Assembly: GCF_003286085.1 (NCBI RefSeq)
Contig: NW_020825592.1
Location: forward strand, 1-64,000
Direction: 5' to 3'
From: Drosophila persimilis
Taxonomy: Eukaryota > Arthropoda > Insecta > Diptera > Drosophilidae
DNA length: 64,000 nucleotides
Part shown: piece by piece, positions 54,839 to 64,000 of the stretch
How the letters are laid out: every line of letters begins with the position of its first letter
Numbering within the stretch: the stretch's first letter is position 1
Program-made: the position numbers and the translations under genes
The notes under the pieces: generated by a model
The model's input: only the letters and a program-made list of their open reading frames with translations
What the model was told of the DNA's origin: nothing
The model's database searches: none

Positions 54839-56850
54839 ATCCGGTTTTACGGCAACTACCCCTTCGGATAGCCCTTTTAAGGTAGTTGGCTTACTTTCGT
54901 TTAGTTGCTGTTCTTGGTCGGATGTACTGACTGGGCTCCGGTCGGTACATCCCGTTTTAAGTTTTTCGCTGGGTTACATTTGACGCATCGAGGCTTATAA
55001 ATATCCTTAGCACCACAACCATAGCAGAAAATTCGCCTTTCTCCTAAACAATCATCAAAACGATGCCCTTCCTGGTCGCAGTTCCAGCATACTAGTTTCT
55101 TACGATAAATCTGCGAAACGTCTTCTTCCTCTATATCTTCATTGTCCGTAAGTATTTCTGCTACATTCGGTTTGCCGAATTTACCTCTTGGAAAAGGGTT
55201 ATGGTTGTCTTTACAGAAGTTTTCATGCTTGCGAACTTCTTCTCTCAGGCCAATTCGATCGCTGATTTTGAGATGCAAGAGTTCATATCTGAGGGCTGTT
55301 TTTGCGTTACGTTTTAAAATGTCTACTAATTTATTTTCGCTAACCTCGTGTGAGAGCCTGGACACTAATTCTTCGACGGCCGTCTGATAATCGTCAAACG
55401 ATTCACCCTCTCTCTGACGGCGTTTCCTAATCAACTCCCACAAGTCGAAATCATCTTTAGCATCATCGAATCGTTGACTAAACGAGGCAGAAAAAGTTTG
55501 CCAAGAAAACTGTGGGTTCTTTCTATGGAAGTTCCAAAACCAATCGCTGGCTTTAGACGAGAACAGCAGATGCATATTGTCACAGAGTAATTCGTAATCG
55601 TTATTTAAAGTGGAGGATGTAAGTGAACGAACCCTGTACAGGAATTCGTCGACGTGCATAGCGTCTCTGGATCCGTCAAACTTTAGTTTGGAGCTTTTCC
55701 CAGGAGGTATCGCCCTGTTAGCGACATTTGGATGTGGTAATCCCCTTTCCCTTCCGTTTTCTGACGACAACGAGTTCCCTGATATATTAGGCTCATGATT
55801 TTGCCTTGTCGCTTGCACAGGCGTGCTATCTGAAGCTATTGTCATCCTACCTAATTGTTCGCGTAGATTTTCCTCGATCAAAGTCTTCACGAATGAACCT
55901 AGCTCCACCATCATATCTTTCTGTTGACCTTTTATCAAGGCTTGCATTACCTCAATGGTTCTTTCCGGCATATCTCCTTCGGCCGACCTATGGCTGATAC
56001 TGCCCAAAGAGTTATCCCGAAATTGTTGAGACTGCAACCTAGTATGCATCCCTCTGCGCGATGTAGTTCCCCGTCCCTGTTTAGGCCTAGCCCCTCTTGA
56101 CTTTTGAGGTCCTATCTCTGAAGCGTTTGACTCTGGATTGGAGCCTCCTTCTAACGGCACTATACACGAACCCATGTCGGGTGGTAATTCGGCTGCTAGA
56201 GTATTCTCATCAAACGAAAGTTCCTCCGGATTCAACTCCGCCCTACATACGGGGCAATTTCTGTTATTTTTCACGAATTCTTTCATGCAAGTATCATGAT
56301 ACCGGTGACCACAAGACGCAGTACATATTAGTTGACTTCTTCTTATGGCTTCTTGACATATACCACAGATCTGGGCGTCCCCGTCACCCGACGCCTTGCC
56401 CCCCGGGGTACGTTGTACTGGTGACCTGTTAAGGTAACCCAATAATACGAGTTCTGATCACTAAATGTGGAAATCCCTAATTACAGGACCAAGACTTCAA
56501 TAAATTTTACAAAATTTTCCTAAATACCCAATATTTGTCCTTTTCGAGCCTGACTCCGTCCGATATACGCTTTCTCTTGTCGCCGGAATATAACCTCAAT
56601 GAAATCTAAATTGGTCTATTGTATGTTTATGTGGTCAGTACTCTGGCAATGGCTAATTTCCAAATCTATATCTAGAAAATTGGACTTCCGAAAGCCATCG
56701 ATACTCTTCCTTCATAAACTCTTTTGGGGTTATCCTATCATAATTTGGCCGACCTATCCGCCTTTGTGAATAGCTGTCGTAAATTCGCAAATTAATTCTG
56801 GTAACCTTAAACAAAAATATAACAATTTTCCATCCCTTGCTACCTGGCGG
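54571..56850 (-). repeat. 2280-bp internal tandem duplication, copy proximal to pol
   Basis: It covers the protease N-part, gag and about 410 bp of leader. It is followed directly by 56851-59130, which looks identical. Both copies end ...TACCTGGCGG, and GG also precedes the first copy, giving 2 bp of junction homology. Confidence 0.92.
54901..56442 (-). CDS. Ulysses-like Gag with RING-H2 finger, copy 2
   Basis: About 513 residues. N-terminal RING-H2: C26, C29, C44, H46, H49, C52, C63, C66 (C-x2-C-x14-C-x-H-x2-H-x2-C-x10-C-x2-C). A basic linker is followed by a Retrotrans_gag-like capsid region at about 255-400 (DEFLYRVRSL, WFWNFHRKNP, FDLWELIRKRRQREGESFDDY), then a CCHC knuckle (CWNCDQEGHRFDDC) and a second Cys cluster. 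RING-H2 domains usually recruit ubiquitin-conjugating enzymes. The frame opens after a TGA with no ATG before the RING; the first Met is residue 53. Translation therefore needs a spliced exon or a non-AUG start. Confidence 0.85.
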   Translation of the reverse strand: MGYLNRSPVQRTPGGKASGDGDAQICGICQEAIRRSQLICTASCGHRYHDTCMKEFVKNNRNCPVCRAELNPEELSFDENTLAAELPPDMGSCIVPLEGGSNPESNASEIGPQKSRGARPKQGRGTTSRRGMHTRLQSQQFRDNSLGSISHRSAEGDMPERTIEVMQALIKGQQKDMMVELGSFVKTLIEENLREQLGRMTIASDSTPVQATRQNHEPNISGNSLSSENGRERGLPHPNVANRAIPPGKSSKLKFDGSRDAMHVDEFLYRVRSLTSSTLNNDYELLCDNMHLLFSSKASDWFWNFHRKNPQFSWQTFSASFSQRFDDAKDDFDLWELIRKRRQREGESFDDYQTAVEELVSRLSHEVSENKLVDILKRNAKTALRYELLHLKISDRIGLREEVRKHENFCKDNHNPFPRGKFGKPNVAEILTDNEDIEEEDVSQIYRKKLVCWNCDQEGHRFDDCLGERRIFCYGCGAKDIYKPRCVKCNPAKNLKRDVPTGAQSVHPTKNSN

Positions 56851-57118
56851 TTGCTCCTGAATCTAGCAAAGCCTTACAAGTTTGCCCTTCGATCATTATC
56901 TCCGTGTACAATCGGTTATCTGAACTCAGGATAACTGCTGAGACTAAACGTTTTCGAACAGATTGGACCTTTTTCCAGAACGCTCGTCTCCGGACCGTCG
57001 ATCGTTTGGGCTTAACTATCAATTTAGACCCCGAATTCACATTTTCTGAATCTAACTCTTTGCTCTCCATCGTTTGAGTCGCTACATCTATACCTGTGCA
57101 AATTTGGTGTAGTATCAT
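56840..57118 (-). pseudogene. Ulysses-like protease, truncated duplicate
   Basis: This is the N-part of the protease, cut at DSGAT by the tandem duplication junction (56850/56851). It has lost the rest of the fold and is followed by leader sequence of the next copy. Confidence 0.88.
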
Positions 57119-59130
57119 ATCCGGTTTTACGGCAACTACCCCTTCGGATAGCCCTTTTAAGGTAGTTGGCTTACTTTCGTTTAGTTGCTGTTCTTGGTCG
57201 GATGTACTGACTGGGCTCCGGTCGGTACATCCCGTTTTAAGTTTTTCGCTGGGTTACATTTGACGCATCGAGGCTTATAAATATCCTTAGCACCACAACC
57301 ATAGCAGAAAATTCGCCTTTCTCCTAAACAATCATCAAAACGATGCCCTTCCTGGTCGCAGTTCCAGCATACTAGTTTCTTACGATAAATCTGCGAAACG
57401 TCTTCTTCCTCTATATCTTCATTGTCCGTAAGTATTTCTGCTACATTCGGTTTGCCGAATTTACCTCTTGGAAAAGGGTTATGGTTGTCTTTACAGAAGT
57501 TTTCATGCTTGCGAACTTCTTCTCTCAGGCCAATTCGATCGCTGATTTTGAGATGCAAGAGTTCATATCTGAGGGCTGTTTTTGCGTTACGTTTTAAAAT
57601 GTCTACTAATTTATTTTCGCTAACCTCGTGTGAGAGCCTGGACACTAATTCTTCGACGGCCGTCTGATAATCGTCAAACGATTCACCCTCTCTCTGACGG
57701 CGTTTCCTAATCAACTCCCACAAGTCGAAATCATCTTTAGCATCATCGAATCGTTGACTAAACGAGGCAGAAAAAGTTTGCCAAGAAAACTGTGGGTTCT
57801 TTCTATGGAAGTTCCAAAACCAATCGCTGGCTTTAGACGAGAACAGCAGATGCATATTGTCACAGAGTAATTCGTAATCGTTATTTAAAGTGGAGGATGT
57901 AAGTGAACGAACCCTGTACAGGAATTCGTCGACGTGCATAGCGTCTCTGGATCCGTCAAACTTTAGTTTGGAGCTTTTCCCAGGAGGTATCGCCCTGTTA
58001 GCGACATTTGGATGTGGTAATCCCCTTTCCCTTCCGTTTTCTGACGACAACGAGTTCCCTGATATATTAGGCTCATGATTTTGCCTTGTCGCTTGCACAG
58101 GCGTGCTATCTGAAGCTATTGTCATCCTACCTAATTGTTCGCGTAGATTTTCCTCGATCAAAGTCTTCACGAATGAACCTAGCTCCACCATCATATCTTT
58201 CTGTTGACCTTTTATCAAGGCTTGCATTACCTCAATGGTTCTTTCCGGCATATCTCCTTCGGCCGACCTATGGCTGATACTGCCCAAAGAGTTATCCCGA
58301 AATTGTTGAGACTGCAACCTAGTATGCATCCCTCTGCGCGATGTAGTTCCCCGTCCCTGTTTAGGCCTAGCCCCTCTTGACTTTTGAGGTCCTATCTCTG
58401 AAGCGTTTGACTCTGGATTGGAGCCTCCTTCTAACGGCACTATACACGAACCCATGTCGGGTGGTAATTCGGCTGCTAGAGTATTCTCATCAAACGAAAG
58501 TTCCTCCGGATTCAACTCCGCCCTACATACGGGGCAATTTCTGTTATTTTTCACGAATTCTTTCATGCAAGTATCATGATACCGGTGACCACAAGACGCA
58601 GTACATATTAGTTGACTTCTTCTTATGGCTTCTTGACATATACCACAGATCTGGGCGTCCCCGTCACCCGACGCCTTGCCCCCCGGGGTACGTTGTACTG
58701 GTGACCTGTTAAGGTAACCCAATAATACGAGTTCTGATCACTAAATGTGGAAATCCCTAATTACAGGACCAAGACTTCAATAAATTTTACAAAATTTTCC
58801 TAAATACCCAATATTTGTCCTTTTCGAGCCTGACTCCGTCCGATATACGCTTTCTCTTGTCGCCGGAATATAACCTCAATGAAATCTAAATTGGTCTATT
58901 GTATGTTTATGTGGTCAGTACTCTGGCAATGGCTAATTTCCAAATCTATATCTAGAAAATTGGACTTCCGAAAGCCATCGATACTCTTCCTTCATAAACT
59001 CTTTTGGGGTTATCCTATCATAATTTGGCCGACCTATCCGCCTTTGTGAATAGCTGTCGTAAATTCGCAAATTAATTCTGGTAACCTTAAACAAAAATAT
59101 AACAATTTTCCATCCCTTGCTACCTGGCGG
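56851..59130 (-). repeat. 2280-bp internal tandem duplication, copy proximal to 5' LTR
   Basis: This is the second tandem copy, in which gag sits in its normal place after the leader. I found no differences from 54571-56850 on reading, though I did not check every base. Confidence 0.92.
57181..58722 (-). CDS. Ulysses-like Gag with RING-H2 finger, copy 1
   Basis: This protein has the same sequence as 54901-56442 and lies in the expected position about 600 bp after the 5' LTR. It would be the Gag translated from a genomic transcript. Because the protease after it is truncated and a second gag follows, normal Gag-Pol readthrough from this copy would stop at the duplication junction. RING-H2, capsid-like region and CCHC knuckle are as in the other copy, and an upstream ATG is likewise missing. 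Confidence 0.87.
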   Translation of the reverse strand: MGYLNRSPVQRTPGGKASGDGDAQICGICQEAIRRSQLICTASCGHRYHDTCMKEFVKNNRNCPVCRAELNPEELSFDENTLAAELPPDMGSCIVPLEGGSNPESNASEIGPQKSRGARPKQGRGTTSRRGMHTRLQSQQFRDNSLGSISHRSAEGDMPERTIEVMQALIKGQQKDMMVELGSFVKTLIEENLREQLGRMTIASDSTPVQATRQNHEPNISGNSLSSENGRERGLPHPNVANRAIPPGKSSKLKFDGSRDAMHVDEFLYRVRSLTSSTLNNDYELLCDNMHLLFSSKASDWFWNFHRKNPQFSWQTFSASFSQRFDDAKDDFDLWELIRKRRQREGESFDDYQTAVEELVSRLSHEVSENKLVDILKRNAKTALRYELLHLKISDRIGLREEVRKHENFCKDNHNPFPRGKFGKPNVAEILTDNEDIEEEDVSQIYRKKLVCWNCDQEGHRFDDCLGERRIFCYGCGAKDIYKPRCVKCNPAKNLKRDVPTGAQSVHPTKNSN

Positions 59131-59317
59131 ATTCTATTTGGTTAGGTATTCCGAAACTCAGAATCTTAAACCCAAAATTCCATCAATATCCTCCGTTACT
59201 GTAGTTGGACTGGACTTATCAATTTTAATGTGGAATTTAAAATTGCAACGAGCTAAGTTTTTTGGGGTTTTAACCAGTAGTAACTAGTACTCTGGCCCCA
59301 CGTTGGGCGCCAATCTA
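58723..59317 (-). promoter_or_regulatory. Ulysses-like leader and tRNA-Lys primer-binding site
   Basis: Minus-strand TGGCGCCCAACGTGGGGC (59295-59312) is an exact tRNA-Lys type primer site, five bases from the LTR end. The remaining leader (about 590 bp) shows no gene; a possible exon with an AUG upstream of the gag frame would have to lie here or in the LTR. Confidence 0.88.
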
Positions 59318-61552
59318 TGTAATGTGCAAGAAATTCTTATTCTTAGAGGTGTGAGATTGTATGTACGGATGGAGGTGGTACCTACATTTTTTGACGGTCA
59401 GACACCAATAGTATAACAGGATTTCGGAACGTGTACCTCTAGCTATGCTCTAACTAGCTCGCCGGAATGTCGTCGGATCTTTCCTACTCTCCTATTTGCC
59501 ATACGAACACATTCGCAAAGATGTTTTAGGTACACTTGATTTAATGTTCAAAAGGAACTCTATAAAAGAAATCAAAAAAAAGAAAAGAATGGGAATTTTA
59601 ACTAACTGGCTAACCGACTACCGACAAATAGTCAGGCTATATTCCGCCGCTCTCGGGGAACTCAGATGACTTTGACCCCTTCTCTACCCTCCCTACCTTT
59701 AGTATGCCGTTTAATCGACAGCATAACCCTAATCAAGCGTATCTCTATTCGATCATCGGACTGCCTCAGGCTCTACTCAGGACAAACACAAAAGGTTTAA
59801 TGTTCCATTATTATCTACTAATTATTATTTAATAATTCAAAATTTACGGGTTTGGACTTCATGATTTTCTGGATATGCATAAACTTAATACAACTTAATC
59901 AGATAAAGAAAGAGGAAATAATAACAATTTATATCTAGTTATAAATGTATATGTATGTGTATATAGGACTTATGTGTAGAGAATATGGCGTAAAAGAAAT
60001 TAAATTGGAAAGAATAGAAAAAAAATATGATAATAATATAAAAAGAAGGCAAACGTGAAAGAAAAATTACTAGCCGATCGGCTTTAATTATCGCACGTAT
60101 GTATATGGTTGTTCAACATACCGCCATAGAAGTTTTACAAGACGTATATATATACTTCGAAAATACTCGAGATCTCCGTTTAAGGAAGCTCGTAACTCAC
60201 TCATACTTTATACGAAATATCCGGCGTGTCCGTTGAGCTCAAGGGGCGTGGAAACATATTCTGAGGAAAGGAGAAAAATTATGAATATACATGTCTTCAC
60301 TTCTAATTCGGATGAAACACCGATTTTATCATTTCCATACCAGTTCGACGACGATTTGCAACTTAACGGCTGATCTTAAAACTATGTGGCTTTCACTTGC
60401 GCTGATTTCAATTATGGGTCATTATATACATTGTTTGTTTTTCTCTTAACGTCTATACAATACAGAACTAAGATGAATAGCTAGTACGGAATTTAATCTT
60501 TAATAAAACAAAGAAAATGGAAAATCTCATAAAGAGACTCAAAATTGATACTTTGGTACATTTTGATACGACGACTGTTAAACGGCAGTGTGGATCGCAG
60601 CAGAATAATATTTTGGAAACTACTACACACACAACGAAGAAACTACGTGCGAAAGCTTTAGCCGCGCGCTTAACTCGTAAGCGAGAAGGGTGACGAGTGC
60701 GTCATATTAGTTTCTCCGAATTCGCAAGAAGACCATTCTTGTCGTCTTACTCCAAGAAGTACATCAGTTTAAGTATGCATCCACATAACTTCAAGTTTCA
60801 CTCTAGTATATCTTCGGGCGGCTTTTGCTAGTTTATTCGGTTGTAGTTATCGTTGGTTTATGTAGATGCTGGTCCCTGGGAAATCCGAGGTCTTTCCCAG
60901 AACTACTAAGAATTCGATGGACTTTGACGACTTCGTTATTGAGGGGGTCAATTGGTACTTTTTCTCTTTCCCGATGTCGAACGTAGTAAGATTTCCAGTC
61001 CTAGGATACGAGACTGTTAAAACTGTTTCACTATTGTACGATTCAAATACCTCTTGTCTTCTTTAAACCAAACCGAATAATACAATCCACCAGAACTTCA
61101 ATTTAATTGGCACGTGTTTGATTGCACAACGTTTTCAAATTCACTGGATATATATATATATTTGCATAAAAAAAAAACCTCCGAGTTCGTACAGCTTCAC
61201 TAAAGCAATGATCCATCTAGAAGTTTTATCACTAGCATTAGCCCTTGCGATCGGAACTTTACCTTCCACAACCAACGGGGAAATCATACGATGCTAAGCA
61301 AAGCTTACACATAGCTTCCACGACTAACGGAGAAATCGTACGATTTCTAGTGAAGCTTTAAAACATAACTCCCACAGAACCACGCTGCTTCTCTCAATTA
61401 GATCTTAAGCTCTTCAGTGAAAGCTTTAACTACTTCTCTCTTATAATCAATCTCTTATCTTGTTTTAAAAAGAGGAAGAGTTAATGTTGAATGCGAGGGC
61501 AATACTTCCCAAACTGTTCGCTGGAGTTTTAGAGTCACAACTGGCCACTGCA
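59318..61552 (-). mobile_element. Ulysses-like 5' LTR (2235 bp)
   Basis: It matches the 3' LTR at a constant offset of 9992, with differences seen at GTATAACAGG/GTATAGCAGG, GTCGTCGG/GTCGTGGG, CTCCTATT/CTCCGATT and the terminal TGCAGTGG/TGTAGTGG. Confidence 0.92.
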
Positions 61553-61777
61553 AGTTTCGATTAATATTTTACTGATATTTCGTATTGCAGTGTAGGTGGT
61601 TGTGTGCATTGGCTCTTTCTTTTTCTTTTCTGCTAGCAACAATTTGATGTGATCGAGCTCTGTGTGTAATTTCACAGATGTGCTCCACGGCAAATTATCG
61701 TTGCTATTTAGCAGTTTGAGCAGTGTTGCCCTTCTGGCTCTCCGGCGTTTTACTACGCCGCCTCTTTTGCCACACAT
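61553..61777 (-). pseudogene. element D ORF1, N-part
   Basis: These 75 codons follow a start at MCGKRGG: a basic N-terminus (VVKRRRARRAT), then a helical stretch (KLHTELDHIKLLLAEKKKK). The frame continues at 49321 after removal of the Ulysses-like element. Small ORFs before gag occur in the mdg1/412 group; I know no defined function. The last five residues in the uninterrupted reading come from the inserted LTR and are not part of the gene. Confidence 0.7.
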
Positions 61778-61914
61778 ACCACTCTACTTACTGCGTTCAG
61801 TTTCGCTCCATTTCGTTGTTAATTTTTTTGATGTTACTGCTGCTTCTAGTGGTGCCTGCTGTGGTGCTGCTGTTGTTTGTTTCTTTTCAATATATTTTTG
61901 TCTACATGTTCGTG

Positions 61915-61932
61915 ACACGTGTCACGGTCGCC
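61915..61932 (-). promoter_or_regulatory. element D tRNA-Arg primer-binding site
   Basis: The minus strand reads TGGCGACCGTGACACG directly after the LTR end, the primer site type used by mdg1 and 412 (tRNA-Arg). Confidence 0.8.
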
Positions 61933-62313
61933 ATGTAATAGGTCACTGGTTTAGTAATAACCCGGGCACGTCTGTGCCGTTTGACTTCGGTTTTTAGAAT
62001 ATCTTTATTGAATTTATTCTTATAACTCAGACCGCATAGCTGCGCTGCCGGTTACGCCAACAGCGGAGCGACTTCATACATATTTGTCTTATCAGCATAA
62101 TCGAGAGGGGAAGAGCCGTATGTACATATGTGTATATATATATATGCTTCAAGTGGTCAGCGTGGGAATGCTGACTTAGCTTAGCGCATAAGCGGCGATC
62201 ATATTGCACGCTCACTTGAGGTGGTTTTGTTTGTGTACTGCAACAATGTGTTGCTGATACATTTATTGTTAACCATTGGGTACAGTGTACACTCAATATA
62301 TGCACATACTACA
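61933..62313 (-). mobile_element. element D 5' LTR (381 bp)
   Basis: On the minus strand it begins TGTAGTATGTGC, a start shared with 412/blood-type LTRs, and ends CCTATTACA. It contains AATAAA and a TATATATATATA tract where the matching left-end LTR is truncated. It is flanked by GTAT. Confidence 0.9.
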
Positions 62314-62598
62314 GTATATTGAACCACCGCAATTATATACCACCCCCGCTCCAGCAAATGTTGCACGATCGCATATTTTGGTCATAAGCAACAATATGGC
62401 ACTATAGCCCCAAAAAAAGTTAACCCCGCAACTATATGGCACCTGCATTTATATAGAACCTTTCCCTATCCAGCTGTTGCACGTATATTGAACCACCGCA
62501 CCTATATAGCACCCACGCTCCAGGAAATGTGCAGGATCGCACATCTTGGGCCCTAGAACCAATATGGCAATATATCCCCAAAAAAATTAGAACCCCGC
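62314..62598. repeat. 170-bp satellite, right flank
   Basis: About 1.7 units, more diverged than the left array (GCAATTATATACCACCCCCGC). It is the resumption of the array after the D insertion, ending abruptly at CCCCGC. Confidence 0.9.
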
Positions 62599-63340
62599 TG
62601 TAGAAATGGAATCGTAATCGAATAGAAACAGCGAAAACGAAAAAGAGAAATTCTCTTTAACAGTCGGCAAAGATGGCCTGGGATCAGAGAGTGGGTCAGA
62701 GCCAGGTCAGACTTCCTCGTCGAAAGGAGAGCGGGTTCGAAGTCGAAGTTCGACGAGAAGAGAGGCTACAAATAGATGTTATTGGACGCCATTGCAGCAT
62801 TCCAAGCCTGGTCGACAGCATTGTAGGTGTTCATTTTCTAAAGTGGCAGCGGGGTTTTTAAATATTCAATAAAAAAAGAGAGAGAAACCTTTTAAATTAA
62901 ATAACGACAAGGAAATATATCTCAGGCAGTGAGGCGTTGTACAGTGATACCCTTGCAATACACCCTTTCGACGGGGCACCCGATTGGGTAAGTTGAAAAG
63001 AAAAACAGCCGAGTGAAGTGCATAAAGGTGTTCTGTGTGTGCAAATTTCCCTAGGTTGGAAATTGGAGGAGGCTCGTCTTCCACGACAACCAGCTGCAGG
63101 TCATAGAAATTCGCCGGAGCTTTGGGACGTCGCCTTGGAGCAATTCGGCGAGCCAGAGAGGAGAGGCCAGCTAGTGCCCGGCAGACGGCAGCCGCGTCGG
63201 TTTGTTTTATCGCTCTGCGTATGCGTCCATACCCCGCGCGTACAAGGAGGCAGAGAGGAACAAGTGTTCGGCTGTTAGTGGCTGATCGAAGTTGAAATTG
63301 TCACAGAGATCTAGCCTGGTCCAAAAGAAACAAAAAAAAA
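62599..63340 (+). other. unclassified sequence with a candidate 67-bp intron
   Basis: This begins TGTAGAAATGG immediately after the satellite. It contains TTCAATAAAAAAAG (a possible polyadenylation signal) near 62868 and a candidate intron at 62988-63054 (GTAAGT ... TTTCCCTAG), a typical Drosophila intron size. An 86-codon open frame at 63018 has no recognisable features. It could be a retroelement LTR plus leader or a gene fragment; I cannot tell. Confidence 0.4.
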
Positions 63341-64000
63341 CGAGGGGGAACGTTGTGAGTTGCTGCGGACATCGCAACTCTAAAGTTATACCCGATACTT
63401 AGTCAGTATGGCTTTCCTCCGGCAGACGCCGCTAATATTAAACGACACGACAAAGAGTGCGTGCGAGAGAGACAGAAAATAAGGCTGAGCGTGACGTCGG
63501 CCGCTGCGTAGCCAATGCAAATTGATTTGTTCCTGTTGGCTATAAAAATTATCTGATCTGATCCAGACTCAGCAATCTGATAGATATGGTCATTCTCTAT
63601 GATTCTGTGTTTTTAGTTTTCTCGAATCTGCAATATTGTGGATGCAACAGATTTTCGTCCTTTGTGGGGGCGGAAGGGGGTGGTGCGAAATTCTGAGATA
63701 TACGTTTTACAGTGAGATCTAACAGGAGTGAGGATACCAAATTTGGTTATTCTTGCTTTAATAGTCTCTGAGATTTGTGAATATCCCCAGATTTGCATAA
63801 TTTGCGGGGGCGGAAGGGGGTGTGGCGAAATTTTGAAACAAACTCGTCTCGGTCCGATATATTAGGAGTGTGGATACCAAATTTGGTTGCTCTAGCTTTT
63901 ATAGTCTCTGAGATCTAGGCGCTAATGTTTTACTCTAAGCAAAGCCGCCTATGCTACCTGTGTGTTAGAGAGAGACAGGGCGAGAAAAAATGAAATTGTT
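63341..64000 (-). mobile_element. DINE-1/INE-1 copy, cut by the window edge
   Basis: It starts CGAGGGGGAACGTTGTGAG after a run of A (TT on the other strand), followed by the terminal hairpin (GAGTTGC/GCAACTC), TTATACCCGATACT and several GGGGGCGGAAGGGGG boxes in tandem modules. The 5' end lies beyond the window. Confidence 0.87.

Larger units (their letters stand above)
49326..61552 (-). mobile_element. Ulysses-like LTR retrotransposon, full span
   Basis: The element has 2235-bp LTRs (49326-51560 and 59318-61552), the 4-bp duplication AGTT and a tRNA-Lys primer site. The very long LTRs and about 9.9-kb size, after discounting the internal duplication, resemble Ulysses. The order on the minus strand is LTR, PBS, gag copy 1, truncated protease, gag copy 2, protease, RT/RNase H, integrase, LTR. 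I noticed about four differences between LTRs, so insertion is recent, yet pol is broken in several places. No purine-rich tract is obvious next to the 3' LTR. Confidence 0.88.
4589..62313 (-). mobile_element. mdg1/412-like LTR retrotransposon (element D), full nested span
   Basis: This outermost element is inserted in the satellite. Its left end (TGTAATAGG) is preceded by GTAT and its right end (ACTACA) is followed by GTAT, a 4-bp target duplication as expected for Ty3/gypsy. Without the insertions its remaining parts total about 6 kb in the order LTR, PBS, small ORF1, gag, protease, RT, RNase H, integrase N-part and partial LTR. RT/RNase H wording (LYMDD, TDHRPLTFLFSM, LRGKDNFVADALSR) and the RG/N-rich Gag without zinc knuckles fit the mdg1/412/blood clade. 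The end of integrase, the 3' UTR and part of the 3' LTR are missing. Confidence 0.85.

Overview
This window contains no recognisable host gene. It is a block of insect heterochromatin made of a roughly 170-bp tandem satellite that has been invaded by one Ty3/gypsy retrotransposon, into which other transposable elements have been inserted repeatedly. The genus Drosophila is suggested by the DINE-1/INE-1 (Helentron-type) repeats, an mdg1/412-type gypsy element with a tRNA-Arg primer site, and an element with very long LTRs (2.2 kb) and a tRNA-Lys primer site that resembles Ulysses of D. virilis. The species and all family names come from motif recognition, not from a search.

Layout. Satellite lies at 1-4588, 8050-9499 and 62314-62598. 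The outer element (called D here, mdg1/412-like, minus strand) spans 4589-62313 and is flanked by the 4-bp target duplication GTAT, so its two ends belong to one insertion although they lie 57.7 kb apart. D is split into pieces: LTR and PBS (61915-62313), ORF1 (61553-61777 continued at 49190-49321), gag (48432 down to 47177), protease/RT/RNase H (34228 down to 31941), integrase N-part (21145 down to 20487) and a partial 3' LTR (4589-4797, duplicated at 9500-9708).

Insertions into D, each with its own target duplication: (1) a Ulysses-like element at 49326-61552 (minus, AGTT) that carries an internal 2280-bp tandem duplication and a RING-H2 finger in Gag; (2) element C at 34233-47176 (plus, GTAC), GC-rich, with 3-kb LTRs, a canonical -1 frameshift heptamer, a repeat-riddled gag and an unknown 394-aa third ORF; (3) a hAT transposon at 21146-31932 (minus, 8-bp CTACTTTA); (4) element A (mdg3/micropia-like, minus) in a tandem LTR-body-LTR-body-LTR array at 9709-20486 in a TA-rich site. 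Third level: an apparently intact BEL/Pao element at 23539-30397 (plus, GATAA) inside the hAT transposase gene, a DINE-1 copy inside element A copy 3 (16625-17735), and a DINE-1 fragment plus a gypsy integrase fragment between two copies of the hAT left end (21467-22329). About 4.8 kb of the left edge (satellite, D LTR fragment, part of A) is itself tandemly duplicated (3309-8049 and 8050-12955).

Coding state. The BEL/Pao polyprotein (1715 aa) and the element C pol (about 1360 aa) are open with all catalytic motifs. The pol genes of D, A and the Ulysses-like element are broken by stops and frameshifts, and the hAT gene is split. Nothing in the window functions as a host pathway. It looks like pericentromeric repeat DNA and could be a piRNA-producing locus, which the sequence alone cannot show. 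The right end (62599-63340) holds unclassified sequence with a possible short intron, followed by another DINE-1 copy that runs off the edge.
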